The notes under the pieces were generated by a model. That model saw nothing but the letters and a program-made list of their open reading frames with translations, had not been told where the DNA came from and did no database searches. The position numbers were made by a program, and so were the translations under genes. This document shows positions 26,050 through 37,195 of a DNA stretch of 64,000 bases, piece after piece. Within the stretch, counting starts at the first letter, position 1; the number at the start of each line of letters is the position of its first letter. Origin of the DNA: JAUIIK01 sp041390865 (GTDB lineage: Bacteria; Chloroflexota; Chloroflexia; Thermomicrobiales; CFX8); NCBI GenBank assembly GCA_041390865.1, contig JAWKPC010000005.1:62001-126000 (forward strand). The letters are read 5' to 3'.

Positions 26050-27029
26050 TCGTCCCGCCCTCCGGTGAGTGCCAGGAAGGCATCTTCGAGGGTCAGATCG
26101 GCCGTGCGAACGGAGTCAACCCGAACGTCGCGCTGGTGAAGGGCTCGTAGCGCCTCGTCCACGGAAGCGCCCGCGCCGTTAGCAACAAGGGTGATCGTCG
26201 TCAGGCCACTCTCTCCGGGAGACAGGTCGACCGACGCGACACCCGGCAGATTCCCGAGCAGCTCTTCAGTCCATCCATTCAGGTTGCCTTGAACTGAGAT
26301 CAGATGGCGGCGGTCACCGCCGACCTGTGCCTTGATCGCCTCGGGCGTGTCCTCGACGATGATCCGGCCATGATCGATGATCGCGATCCGGTCGCAGAGC
26401 GCATCCGCTTCGTGGAGATAGTGCGTGGTCAGCAGCACGGTCCGCTCGGGAGCCAGTCCGGCAATAACTTCCCGGACCTTCACCGCGGCCGCAGGATCAA
26501 GGCCAATCGTCGGTTCATCCAGGAAGAGCACCGGGGGGTTGTGAACCATCGCCTTCGCGAGATGGAGACGCTGCTTCATGCCCCGCGAGAACCCCTCGAC
26601 GCGATCTCCTCCCCGCTCCTCCAAACCGACAAGTTCGAGCATCGCATCGGCCCTGGCAGCGACATCACCACGCGGCACCCCGTAGAGATGTCCGAAGTAG
26701 ATCAGATTGTCTCGCGCCGTGAGCTTGTTGTAGAGCCCTCTATCGCCGCCCAGGACGACGCCGAGCCGCCGGCGCACCTCGCGCTCGCTCTCGACGACGT
26801 CATAGCCCGCGACCCGGGCCGTTCCCGACGTCGGGATCAGCAGCGTTGAGAGCATCTTGATCGTCGTCGTCTTGCCGGCGCCGTTATGGCCAAGCAGTCC
26901 GAAGATCATCCCGCGCGGGACGGATAGATTGACGTCATCGACGGCGACGAGTTCCTCTCCTTTCCGCAGAATCCCTCCTGATCTCTTGAATGTTCTACGC
27001 AAATCAATCGCTTCGATTGCAGTTGTCAA
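26046..27029 (-). CDS. ABC transporter ATP-binding protein (exporter, DrrA-like)
   Basis: A 327-residue ATPase subunit. The Walker A motif is GHNGAGKTT, the signature is FSRGMKQR (a common variant of LSGGQ in this subgroup), Walker B is PPVLFLDEP, and the H-loop His lies in LTTHYLHEADALCDR. The C-terminal extension of about 90 residues is typical of DrrA or antibiotic-exporter ATPases. I prefer the TTG at 27029, where GAGAGGTAAGG precedes it; an upstream ATG at 27083 would add 18 residues unlike the family. It is the first gene of an operon with two permeases and an MFS exporter. Its promoter must lie in the AT-rich region upstream. Confidence 0.9.
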   Translation of the reverse strand: MTTAIEAIDLRRTFKRSGGILRKGEELVAVDDVNLSVPRGMIFGLLGHNGAGKTTTIKMLSTLLIPTSGTARVAGYDVVESEREVRRRLGVVLGGDRGLYNKLTARDNLIYFGHLYGVPRGDVAARADAMLELVGLEERGGDRVEGFSRGMKQRLHLAKAMVHNPPVLFLDEPTIGLDPAAAVKVREVIAGLAPERTVLLTTHYLHEADALCDRIAIIDHGRIIVEDTPEAIKAQVGGDRRHLISVQGNLNGWTEELLGNLPGVASVDLSPGESGLTTITLVANGAGASVDEALRALHQRDVRVDSVRTADLTLEDAFLALTGGRDE

Positions 27030-27084
27030 AGATAGCCTTACCTCTCCGATCAATCTCGCATGTTCCAGTATCCATTGGAGCAAG

Positions 27085-27190
27085 ATCCCTATGATGATGC
27101 TTCGATACTACATCTGTATATTCCTAATGTCAATCTGTTAGTTTCTATTTCTTATCGTTCGATTCTATTTCCTAAGAATCGCGGAGATGG
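27085..27190. promoter_or_regulatory. AT-rich divergent promoter region
   Basis: This stretch between the divergent ABC and MFS operons is far richer in A and T than the rest of the window (runs such as GTTTCTATTTCTTATCG). It probably contains both promoters, but I cannot place a convincing -35/-10 pair for either. Confidence 0.5.
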
Positions 27191-27273
27191 ATAGCTTTGA
27201 CGATTCCAGCTGCTGCTAGAATCCGCCCTGTTATCGAACGATGTGCCGGATGTTTGCAGAAGGTTAGAGCTGG

Positions 27274-28512
27274 ATGCGTCTCCCTCCCCGCTGGGTCATC
27301 GCCGTATCAATCGCCGTTGCGGCTTCGATCCTCGGGGATTCGCTGCTCTACGCCGTGCTCCCTACCACCTACGACGATCTCGGGCTCCAGGCCTTCATGG
27401 TCGGCATCCTGCTGAGCGCCAACCGTTTCGTCCGGCTCCTCACCAACACGCTGGCCGGTTGGACCATGGCCCGGAAAGGCGTTCGGGGACCGTTCCTCAC
27501 CGCCGTATTCATCGCGGCGCTCACGACAGCGCTCTATGCCTCGGGGCTTGGTTTCGCCGTCTTCCTTATTGCCCGTCTGGGCTGGGGATTGTGCTGGTCG
27601 TTCTTGAGGTTAGGTGGATATCTCGCGGCTCTGGAAGCCGCGGATGATCGCAGTCGTGGGTATTATCTCGGATTCTTCAGCGGGGTTACTCGTTTCGGGA
27701 GTTTCGTCGCCGCCCTGGTCGGCGGATTCATGACCGACCTGATCGGCTTCACGACGACGATTGTAGCATTCACCGTTTTGACGATCATCGGCGGATTAGG
27801 CGTCATACGGGAGCGGCCGCCGCGAGTATCGACCGATCTCGTCTCCCGGCCGGACGCGAAGCCTCTGCAGCCGGAGGCCCTGGCCGAGGACGCGATGCGC
27901 GACCGGCTCTGGATCGTCTACGTCATGGTGCTGCTCCAGGCAATGGCCGTCCAGGGACTCGTGACCTCGACCCTCGGTTCCTGGCTCCAGGACAACTACG
28001 GCGACGATATCTCGCTGGCCTTTATCACCATCGGCGTTGCGTCTCTCACCGGCACGCTGCTCTCGGTCCGCTTCCTCTCCGAATTTCTCTGGGGACCGGT
28101 TGCCGGCCATCTCTCCGACCGCCACGGCAGAGTACGGCTCCTGCTGATAGCCGGCGGGATCGAGATCGCCGGATTGATCGGACTCGCTATCGCCCCCGGC
28201 GTCTGGGCGGTAATCGGCATGTCGATCGTGCTGTTCCTCTCAGCGACGGCGGCCAAGGTGACGCTCGACGCACTCGCCGGAGACCTCGCTCCTCCGGACC
28301 GCCGTTCGCAGACGATGAGCACCTATGCAACCTGGTCCGACCTCGGCTCGGCCGCCGGCCCGCTCATCGGCTGGATCATCGGCATCGGGATCGGTCTGAA
28401 CTGGATGTACCTCGGGTCGGCGACGACGCTCGCCATCATCGGCAGTCTGTTTCTCATCACGTTCGGCCGCCAGGGTTCGCTAGCCACCGGCCCGCAAAAT
28501 GGGCACGCATAG
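27274..28512 (+). CDS. MFS transporter
   Basis: A 412-residue protein with about twelve membrane segments. Cytoplasmic loops carry NTLAGWTMARKGVRGP and GHLSDRHGRVRLL, the latter matching the MFS loop 2-3/8-9 consensus (GxxxDRxGRR). It is unrelated in close sequence to the MFS gene on the other side of the ABC operon. It would move a small molecule with a proton gradient; substrate and direction are unknown. The ATG at 27274 has AGAAGG about ten bases upstream. It is followed after 71 bases by a small YjfB-like gene. Confidence 0.88.
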   Translation: MRLPPRWVIAVSIAVAASILGDSLLYAVLPTTYDDLGLQAFMVGILLSANRFVRLLTNTLAGWTMARKGVRGPFLTAVFIAALTTALYASGLGFAVFLIARLGWGLCWSFLRLGGYLAALEAADDRSRGYYLGFFSGVTRFGSFVAALVGGFMTDLIGFTTTIVAFTVLTIIGGLGVIRERPPRVSTDLVSRPDAKPLQPEALAEDAMRDRLWIVYVMVLLQAMAVQGLVTSTLGSWLQDNYGDDISLAFITIGVASLTGTLLSVRFLSEFLWGPVAGHLSDRHGRVRLLLIAGGIEIAGLIGLAIAPGVWAVIGMSIVLFLSATAAKVTLDALAGDLAPPDRRSQTMSTYATWSDLGSAAGPLIGWIIGIGIGLNWMYLGSATTLAIIGSLFLITFGRQGSLATGPQNGHA

Positions 28513-28583
28513 GTTGCAGTCAAGTCCCGAGCGATTCGGTCGACAATCAAAGCAGGTGCACCGATACCAGTCACAGGACGGCG

Positions 28584-28772
28584 ATGATGACAACAGACCC
28601 CGTCGGCAACATTCAGGCGATCGAGAAGCTCATTCCGAAGAATGCACAAGTGATGCAGGCCGTCCAGACTCACACCCTGAAGCAGTCCATGGACGCTTCC
28701 GAAGCCGCCCTCCTCCAGCTCCTCCAGTCGGTCCGGCCCGGCATCGGCCAGAACGTCAACGTCAAGGCGTAG
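28584..28772 (+). CDS. Small YjfB-like protein (putative motility protein family)
   Basis: A 62-residue protein matching the pattern of the YjfB family: a central helix with VMQAVQTHTLKQSMDASEAALLQLL in sense, then a Gly-rich turn and the C-terminal GQNVNVKA typical of the family ending. I recognise it from the conserved 'LKxxMDxxEAxxxxLLQ...GxNxNxKA' arrangement. The ATG at 28584 follows ACAGGACGGCG. Family members are often found near flagellar genes in Bacillota and Proteobacteria, but no motility gene is visible here, so the name should not be read as function. Confidence 0.65.
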   Translation: MMTTDPVGNIQAIEKLIPKNAQVMQAVQTHTLKQSMDASEAALLQLLQSVRPGIGQNVNVKA

Positions 28773-28888
28773 CCGGAACCTCTTCAACTTCTCTGGCAAT
28801 CAACCCTGAAGGAATACCGTTCTCCACCTGGTTCTGGTCGTGTAGAGTCTCCTGGCCGGTAAGCCGACCTGTACCGAATGCGGGATGC

Positions 28889-29890
28889 ATGGTTGATCCG
28901 AACGTGGAAGCCAGACTGAACGCGTGCGTCGCTGCCGCGGGCCTCGACCCCGACACTCCGATGGCGGTCGCCGTGCAGATCGGCGAGTCGATCGGCTACG
29001 TCAATACGCCGGTCGCCGGGTCTCCCGACCGCAAGATCAATCAAGCTACGTTGCTCTATGCCGCCAGCCTGGCCAAGCAGGTCGTCGGCGCCTGTTTCGC
29101 ATTGGCCGTACGCGACGGCACGGTTCGGACCAGTGACAGCCTCCAGCAGTGGTTCCCGGAGCTACCTGGCTGGGCAGCGAGCGTCAATCTCGGACAGCTG
29201 GTGTGCCACACTGGCGCTCTACCCGGCGAGACAGAGCTTCTCCAACGAATGAAAGAAGATGGCGAAACGGCCCGGACGACGCCCGGGATGATTGCCGCGC
29301 TGCACCGCTTCAGGGATCTGGAGTCAACGCCTGGCACCAGCTTCAGCTACTCGAACATCGGCTACGTCTGCCTGGCCCGTATCATCGAGCTTGCCGGCGG
29401 GGATTCGCTGGAGACCTTCTCCAAACGCCGGATCTTCGAACCTCTCGGCATGCGCCACAGCCGCTTCTGGCGCGGCCCGGATGCTCTCCCGGTTGGCGCG
29501 GTTCCGGTCGATCCCGAACCCATCGTCGGTTTGCCGTTCTCGCTCGGCGACGGCGGTCTCTGGACGACGGTCCAGGATTTTCTGCGCTGGAACGACGCCA
29601 TGAACCGGGACCTGCTCGGCATCAGCGAGACCGTCCAGCAGACCGGCACTCTGGACGACGGTACGCCCCTCGACTATGCCTGGGGCATCCGGAAAATCGA
29701 ATGCCAGGGATTCACCGGCTGGAGCCACGGCGGCTCCTGGCCGGGCATCTACACGAAGTCGGTCCGTTTCCCGGAGATCCCTGCCAGCTTCGTCGCCTTC
29801 ACCCTCCACACCGACATCGACCCCATCCTGCGCCTGACCGAGAAAGTGCAGGATTTTCTGGCCGGCCACAGCCAAGGCAATTCGGATTAG
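28889..29890 (+). CDS. Serine hydrolase of the class C beta-lactamase / DD-peptidase-like family
   Basis: A 333-residue penicillin-binding-like hydrolase. The catalytic Ser and Lys lie in AASLAKQ (SxxK), the second motif is FSYSNIGY (YxN), and a third HGG-type motif appears in WSHGGSWPG. These are the three elements of the beta-lactamase/transpeptidase-like family. There is no clear signal peptide, so it may be cytoplasmic and act as an esterase or peptidase rather than a true beta-lactamase. The ATG at 28889 is the first that fits the family; the frame extending further upstream overlaps the small gene before it and reads as non-coding. It ends before an inverted repeat. Confidence 0.87.
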   Translation: MVDPNVEARLNACVAAAGLDPDTPMAVAVQIGESIGYVNTPVAGSPDRKINQATLLYAASLAKQVVGACFALAVRDGTVRTSDSLQQWFPELPGWAASVNLGQLVCHTGALPGETELLQRMKEDGETARTTPGMIAALHRFRDLESTPGTSFSYSNIGYVCLARIIELAGGDSLETFSKRRIFEPLGMRHSRFWRGPDALPVGAVPVDPEPIVGLPFSLGDGGLWTTVQDFLRWNDAMNRDLLGISETVQQTGTLDDGTPLDYAWGIRKIECQGFTGWSHGGSWPGIYTKSVRFPEIPASFVAFTLHTDIDPILRLTEKVQDFLAGHSQGNSD

Positions 29891-29938
29891 CCCTCGGCGG
29901 AGCGTGCACTTTTCGTGGGAACGAACGCCATTCATCGC

Positions 29939-30107
29939 GTCATCCTGAGCCCGGCGAAGGATCCGACTCTCGCCAACGACAGAAACCTCCGCGTGTCGAT
30001 GCTCTTGCCCATCGCGCGGTTCTACACACGTCGATTGTGCGGAGCACTCACAGGGCAAGTTCCATGCGTTTGCCCTGAATCGGATCCTTCGCCGGGCTCA
30101 GGATGAC
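29939..30107. repeat. Inverted-repeat element with perfect 28-bp arms
   Basis: The left arm (29939-29966, beginning GTCATCCTGAGCCCGGCG) and the right arm (30080-30107, ending CGGGCTCAGGATGAC) are exact reverse complements over 28 bases. They are separated by 113 bases with no gene. The element fills the gap between the convergent serine hydrolase and dnaE2 genes. It resembles small non-autonomous repeats (MITE or REP-like), and degenerate arms of the same kind occur near 43.5 kb. It encodes nothing visible. Confidence 0.85.
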
Positions 30108-30153
30108 AGCGTTGGTCGTTGTTCGAGTCCTTTTGGTTGACGGTGTCTTCGCG

Positions 30154-33516
<3,363 letters not shown>

Positions 33517-33533
33517 GTGAGAAAGGGATTGGC

Positions 33534-33715
33534 GGGAGCCAGTTTGTAGTGAGTAGGTTGTAGGTTGCAGGAAGAGAAGAAGCTCCCTCCTAACCCTCCT
33601 CGAATTCGAGGGAGGGAACCGAGCCAGGTACCTGTTGCTGAGAGCTGGCTGTTACACCCCTCCTTGGTTTCGAGGAGGGGCCGGGGTGGGAGCGGTTGTT
33701 GACTAACTCCTAATC
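33534..33715. repeat. Second copy of the dnaE2 interspersed repeat
   Basis: The gap between dnaE2 and the DUF6504 gene holds GGGAGCCAGTTTG (33534-33546), GTAGGTTGTAG (33553-33563), and two CCTCC/GGAGG hairpins including CCCTCCTCGAATTCGAGGGAGG. This matches the order seen inside dnaE2, with insertions and deletions between the shared blocks. It is otherwise non-coding and separates genes that are usually close together. Confidence 0.75.
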
Positions 33716-33735
33716 CCTCATATCTAATCTCTCCC

Positions 33736-34026
33736 CTACGCCCGCTGCCTCCACCAGGTCCCATCGGACAGGTCATTGAAGATCGTGAGGAACTGGCCGT
33801 TGTCGAGGACGCACTGCCAGTAGATGCGGCTGATCGGTTGTTCACGCCACCACTCCTCGTCCACGCGCCAGCTCTTGACCAGATCGATCACCATCTGCGG
33901 GTTGCGGTCGGGGAGCGTGACATAGAGAGGACGGCCCTCGGAATCGATGTCGACCCCGACCGGCTTCGGGAGGTTCAGGGGTCGAATGCGACGATCGCCG
34001 CCCGGCGTTCCGGGATGCGAGACCAT
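33736..34026 (-). CDS. DUF6504 protein associated with ImuB
   Basis: A 96-residue protein with the core RPLNLPKPVGVDIDSEGRP, then WRVDEEWWREQPISRIYW and the closing FNDLSDGTWWRQ. This is the DUF6504 pattern that in other bacteria is encoded next to ImuB or fused to its C-terminus. It probably acts as a partner in translesion synthesis, but no biochemical role is established. The ATG at 34026 has GGAGG seven bases upstream and overlaps the 3' end of imuB by 52 bases, so translation is coupled. It lies between imuB and dnaE2 in the cassette. Confidence 0.82.
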   Translation of the reverse strand: MVSHPGTPGGDRRIRPLNLPKPVGVDIDSEGRPLYVTLPDRNPQMVIDLVKSWRVDEEWWREQPISRIYWQCVLDNGQFLTIFNDLSDGTWWRQRA

Positions 34027-35174
34027 GGCTCCACCTCCACAATCCGTCCAACCGGACAGGTGCCGTAGCGGGCCTTGAGCTGCTGCATCGCTTCCTGAAT
34101 TCGCTCCTGACGCTGGCGCCGCTGGCTCGTCCAGAGCGTGCCCTGCCAGCCAATGACCGACGTCAGCCTCGTCAGCGAGAGTTCCATCCCGACAACCGGG
34201 GCGGCCAGATCCGCCGTCTCAACGACCGGCTTGAGCGCCTGCCAGATAGCGGATTGGATCGCACGCGGCTCCTTGAAGGTGACCTGCTTCTGCCAGACCT
34301 TGCCGCGCTCCAGGTCGATCCGCAGCGTCGCCAGCCGCGCCGCCTGGCGGCGATCGGCCAGAGCCCGGAAGGCCCGGCCCAGCACCTGCTCCGTCGCCGC
34401 CATCACCAGCTCTCGGCTGGTCAGCGAGTCGATGAATGCCTGCCGAACCTCGATCGACTCTTCGACCGGAGCAACGCGCACGGCAGCCTGATCCTGCCCG
34501 GAGGCCAGATCCCAGGCCAACGCACCTTCCGGGCCGAACTGGGCAGCGACGGAATGTCGCGGCAGTGCCGAGAGCGCTCCGAGCGTGTGCAAGCCGAGCT
34601 GGTGCAGGCGGCGGATCATCCGTTGATCGACCGGAAGGAGGTCGACGTCCATCTCACCGAGCATCGCCGGAACCTCGGCCGCCTCGACTTCGCGGGCCAG
34701 ACCCGGCTTCAGACGGCTGGCAACGACGTAGGCCGGGAATTTTCCCGGCGCGACCCCGAGCCGCGGCCGCAACTCCGATTGAGCGCAGCCGAGCAAACGG
34801 GACTGGAGCTGCCTGGAATCCGGATAGTGCCGGTGAAGTCCCTTGATGTCCACATAGGCGATGCCATGCCCAAAGGGCGCCCACCCGGCCTCGACGGCAG
34901 GAGCGATCTCCGACAGGCGGTCGAGAATGACCTGAAAGCGCCGCTCGTAGTGGCCGGGCCGGGCTTCGATCGTGACGAGGTAGGGACAGGCAGCGAACGC
35001 TTCCTGCAGACGCTGGCCCGGCCAGACGCCATAGCGCCGGGCAGCCGGGGAGACCTCGCGAATGACCCGCTCTTCGACGATGGCGATGGTCGCCGCGCCG
35101 CCGTCGAGCCCGGGCTGCTCTGCCCGTTCACAAGCCAGTGCGAAATGGGGAATCAGCAAGCATCCGATGCGCAT
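33975..35174 (-). CDS. imuB: Y-family DNA polymerase-like protein ImuB
   Basis: A 399-residue Y-family protein. Its first motif reads LLIPHFALACERAEQ, where active Y polymerases have an Asp in DxDxFYASVE. The second motif, YVDIKGLHRHYP, also lacks the SxDE pattern. The loss of both acidic motifs marks ImuB, which serves as the hub that brings DnaE2 to the sliding clamp rather than as a catalyst. Helix-hairpin-helix sequence (LHQLGLHTLGALSALP) and a little-finger region follow. The ATG at 35174 is preceded by a LexA-type box about 53 bases upstream. It begins the imuB - DUF6504 - dnaE2 cassette. No ImuA homologue is present in the window. Confidence 0.92.
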   Translation of the reverse strand: MRIGCLLIPHFALACERAEQPGLDGGAATIAIVEERVIREVSPAARRYGVWPGQRLQEAFAACPYLVTIEARPGHYERRFQVILDRLSEIAPAVEAGWAPFGHGIAYVDIKGLHRHYPDSRQLQSRLLGCAQSELRPRLGVAPGKFPAYVVASRLKPGLAREVEAAEVPAMLGEMDVDLLPVDQRMIRRLHQLGLHTLGALSALPRHSVAAQFGPEGALAWDLASGQDQAAVRVAPVEESIEVRQAFIDSLTSRELVMAATEQVLGRAFRALADRRQAARLATLRIDLERGKVWQKQVTFKEPRAIQSAIWQALKPVVETADLAAPVVGMELSLTRLTSVIGWQGTLWTSQRRQRQERIQEAMQQLKARYGTCPVGRIVEVEPWSRIPERRAAIVAFDP

Positions 35175-35226
35175 CGAGGCCGCTCCTCGTACGTTCGAGC
35201 GATCAACCGTCTGCCCGCATCGTATC

Positions 35227-35240
35227 AGAACATATGTTCT
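35227..35240. promoter_or_regulatory. LexA/SOS box of the imuB-dnaE2 cassette
   Basis: AGAACATATGTTCT is a perfect palindrome with the GAAC-N4-GTTC core of the Gram-positive-type LexA site. On the minus strand a TACGAT -10 (35224-35219) lies just downstream, so a bound repressor would sit in the promoter spacer. This fits DNA-damage induction of the translesion cassette. Confidence 0.85.
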
Positions 35241-35355
35241 ATTTCTAGATGTGCCGTTATGTCACAATGCTAGTTCCGAGAGATCACTCGACCATGCTGC
35301 ACGGAGGCTATACACTAACCGGGACACCAGCCGGCAAGTCAGCGAAGGACTGGCA

Positions 35356-36768
35356 GTGAAACGGTCATTCTCGGTATTCGCACTCCTCTTCACTCTTTCC
35401 CTCACCGCAACGACACTCATGGAGAATCAAGCGCGTGCGCTCGCCTCTCCCGCAACAACGAACCAGGCTGACACCACGACGGCTGACTGCTGGGCAACCT
35501 CCGCCGACGGCCCGGCCTACGTGCCGGAAACGGGACACCACATCTACGAGCCGTTTCTCTCCGTCTGGCGTCAGTATGATCTGGCAATTCTCGGCTATCC
35601 GGTGAGCGAGCCGATCGAGCAGGACGGCATGATCGTCCAGTACTTCGAACGGGCCCGCTTCGAGCAGCACCCCGAATTCGCGGGCACGCCATATGAGGTC
35701 CTCTTTACCCTCCTCGGCCACTGGATCGCCACCGAGCACGACGATCCCGCCTTCAATCCCCTCCAACCGGATATCTCACAACCCGACCCATCGGCCCGCT
35801 ACTACCCGGAAACAGGACACTATCTCCAGGCTCCCTTCAGCGAGTTCTGGGATGAGTACGGAGGGTTGCCAGTCTTCGGATATCCGATCAGCGAGATGCT
35901 CCTCGAAGACGGCATGCTCGTCCAGTATTTCGAACGGGCGCGCTTCGAGCACCATCCAGAGCACGCCGGCACGCGCTACGAGATCCTGCTCGGCCACCTG
36001 GGCCGCGAGTTTGCTGAAGCCAATGGAGTCGATCAGCAACCGGTGCCGATGCTCGAAAACGCCGTCGACTACCGTTGGAACCCCGAACCGCGGTCGTTTC
36101 GAATCCCCGTCCTGATGTATCACCAGCTCGGCACGCCGGTCAGCCGATACCGGGTCTCCTACTGGGATTTCGAGCAGCAGATGATCTGGCTGAGAGACAA
36201 TGGCTATACGCCGGTAACGATGACCGAGGCATATGCGGGAATGTTCGGGGGCGGGAGCTTGCCGGACAAACCGGCGATCATCACGTTCGACGATGGCCCG
36301 CAAAGCCAGTGGGCGGCAGCCGATATTCTCGATCAATACGGCTACAAGGGCATCTTCTTCGTCCACCCGAACGGCGAGCTACGTCCCGATCAACTCCGCG
36401 ATCTTGTCGCGCGAGGACATGAGATTGGTTCCCATTCCTTCTCGCATCCCTATCTCACCCAGGTCTCCGACGACCAGCTCTGGTATGAGGTCTATGACAG
36501 CCGGATAGCGCTGGAGGAGATCACCGGAAGTCGGGTCAACTTCTTCGCCTATCCGTTCGGCGCATGGGACAGCCGGGTCATCTCGGTCGTGAAAGCCGCC
36601 GGTTACTGTGGCGCGGTCCATGCCTGGGAGGGACAGATGTGGACGCCGGAAAAGCGCTGGAATGAACCGCGGGTCGAGATATCGGGCGAACTGTCGCTTG
36701 CGGCGTTCGCTTCGCTTATCGAATATCAACCACAAGCAAGCGAACGGGATTCACGGATCGCCCACTAA
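35356..36768 (+). CDS. Secreted polysaccharide deacetylase with two N-terminal repeat modules
   Basis: A 470-residue exported protein. An N-terminal signal peptide (VKRSFSVFALLFTLSLTATT) is followed by two tandem modules (about residues 50-125 and 148-220), each with PETGH, GYPxSE, a short DGM(I/L)VQYFERARFE segment and a GH closing motif. A carbohydrate-esterase-4 domain spans about 245-440, with PVLMYHQLG, ITFDDGPQ (Asp312/313) and HEIGSHSFSH (His360/His364). It should deacetylate N-acetyl groups of cell-wall or exported polysaccharide outside the membrane. The GTG at 35356 follows AAGGA by seven bases and gives a clean signal peptide; a longer upstream frame does not. The repeats may be wall- or sugar-binding. 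Confidence 0.9.
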   Translation: MKRSFSVFALLFTLSLTATTLMENQARALASPATTNQADTTTADCWATSADGPAYVPETGHHIYEPFLSVWRQYDLAILGYPVSEPIEQDGMIVQYFERARFEQHPEFAGTPYEVLFTLLGHWIATEHDDPAFNPLQPDISQPDPSARYYPETGHYLQAPFSEFWDEYGGLPVFGYPISEMLLEDGMLVQYFERARFEHHPEHAGTRYEILLGHLGREFAEANGVDQQPVPMLENAVDYRWNPEPRSFRIPVLMYHQLGTPVSRYRVSYWDFEQQMIWLRDNGYTPVTMTEAYAGMFGGGSLPDKPAIITFDDGPQSQWAAADILDQYGYKGIFFVHPNGELRPDQLRDLVARGHEIGSHSFSHPYLTQVSDDQLWYEVYDSRIALEEITGSRVNFFAYPFGAWDSRVISVVKAAGYCGAVHAWEGQMWTPEKRWNEPRVEISGELSLAAFASLIEYQPQASERDSRIAH

Positions 36769-36781
36769 TCGGCCACAGCCG

Positions 36782-37003
36782 CTAGCTGCACCAGCCACGG
36801 AGCCGCGAGGAGGAACGGGGAAACCGGAACATTCCCAACCAGTTCCGCCTTGATCTCCACCAGAAGATACGATGTCGGCGACGGCTGCGAATCGGGGCAT
36901 GATCAGCCAGCGTCGATACCAGCCATCCGGATCGGTGACCGAGCACCAGCGCCAGAGCGCCAACAGAACTGAATACGGCGAGCAGAATACTTGAGCGGTC
37001 CAA
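36782..37003 (-). CDS. Possible small membrane protein, weak
   Basis: A 73-residue frame starting at TTG 37003 after GAGG has one hydrophobic segment (SSILLAVFSSVGALALVLG) and a strongly basic tail. I know no family for it, and codon use alone does not prove it. Otherwise the gap from 36769 to 37195 contains no other credible gene, and its right half is AT-rich. Treat this as a candidate only. Confidence 0.25.
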   Translation of the reverse strand: MDRSSILLAVFSSVGALALVLGHRSGWLVSTLADHAPIRSRRRHRIFWWRSRRNWLGMFRFPRSSSRLRGWCS

Positions 37004-37195
37004 GATACCTCGGAACAAACTAGAGGATAAGACAACAAATAACAGTATCCGTTTGCCTGATTCTACGCGAAATCCCGCAGACCTCCCTGGAGAACTTCCC
37101 GCGATCCTTGCGATGTTCTTCCGATGCTTGCCGGCGGCCCGGCCGATAAGCTCTCGTCATGGAACGAATCGAAGGTAATTTGGAGGAAGATCACC

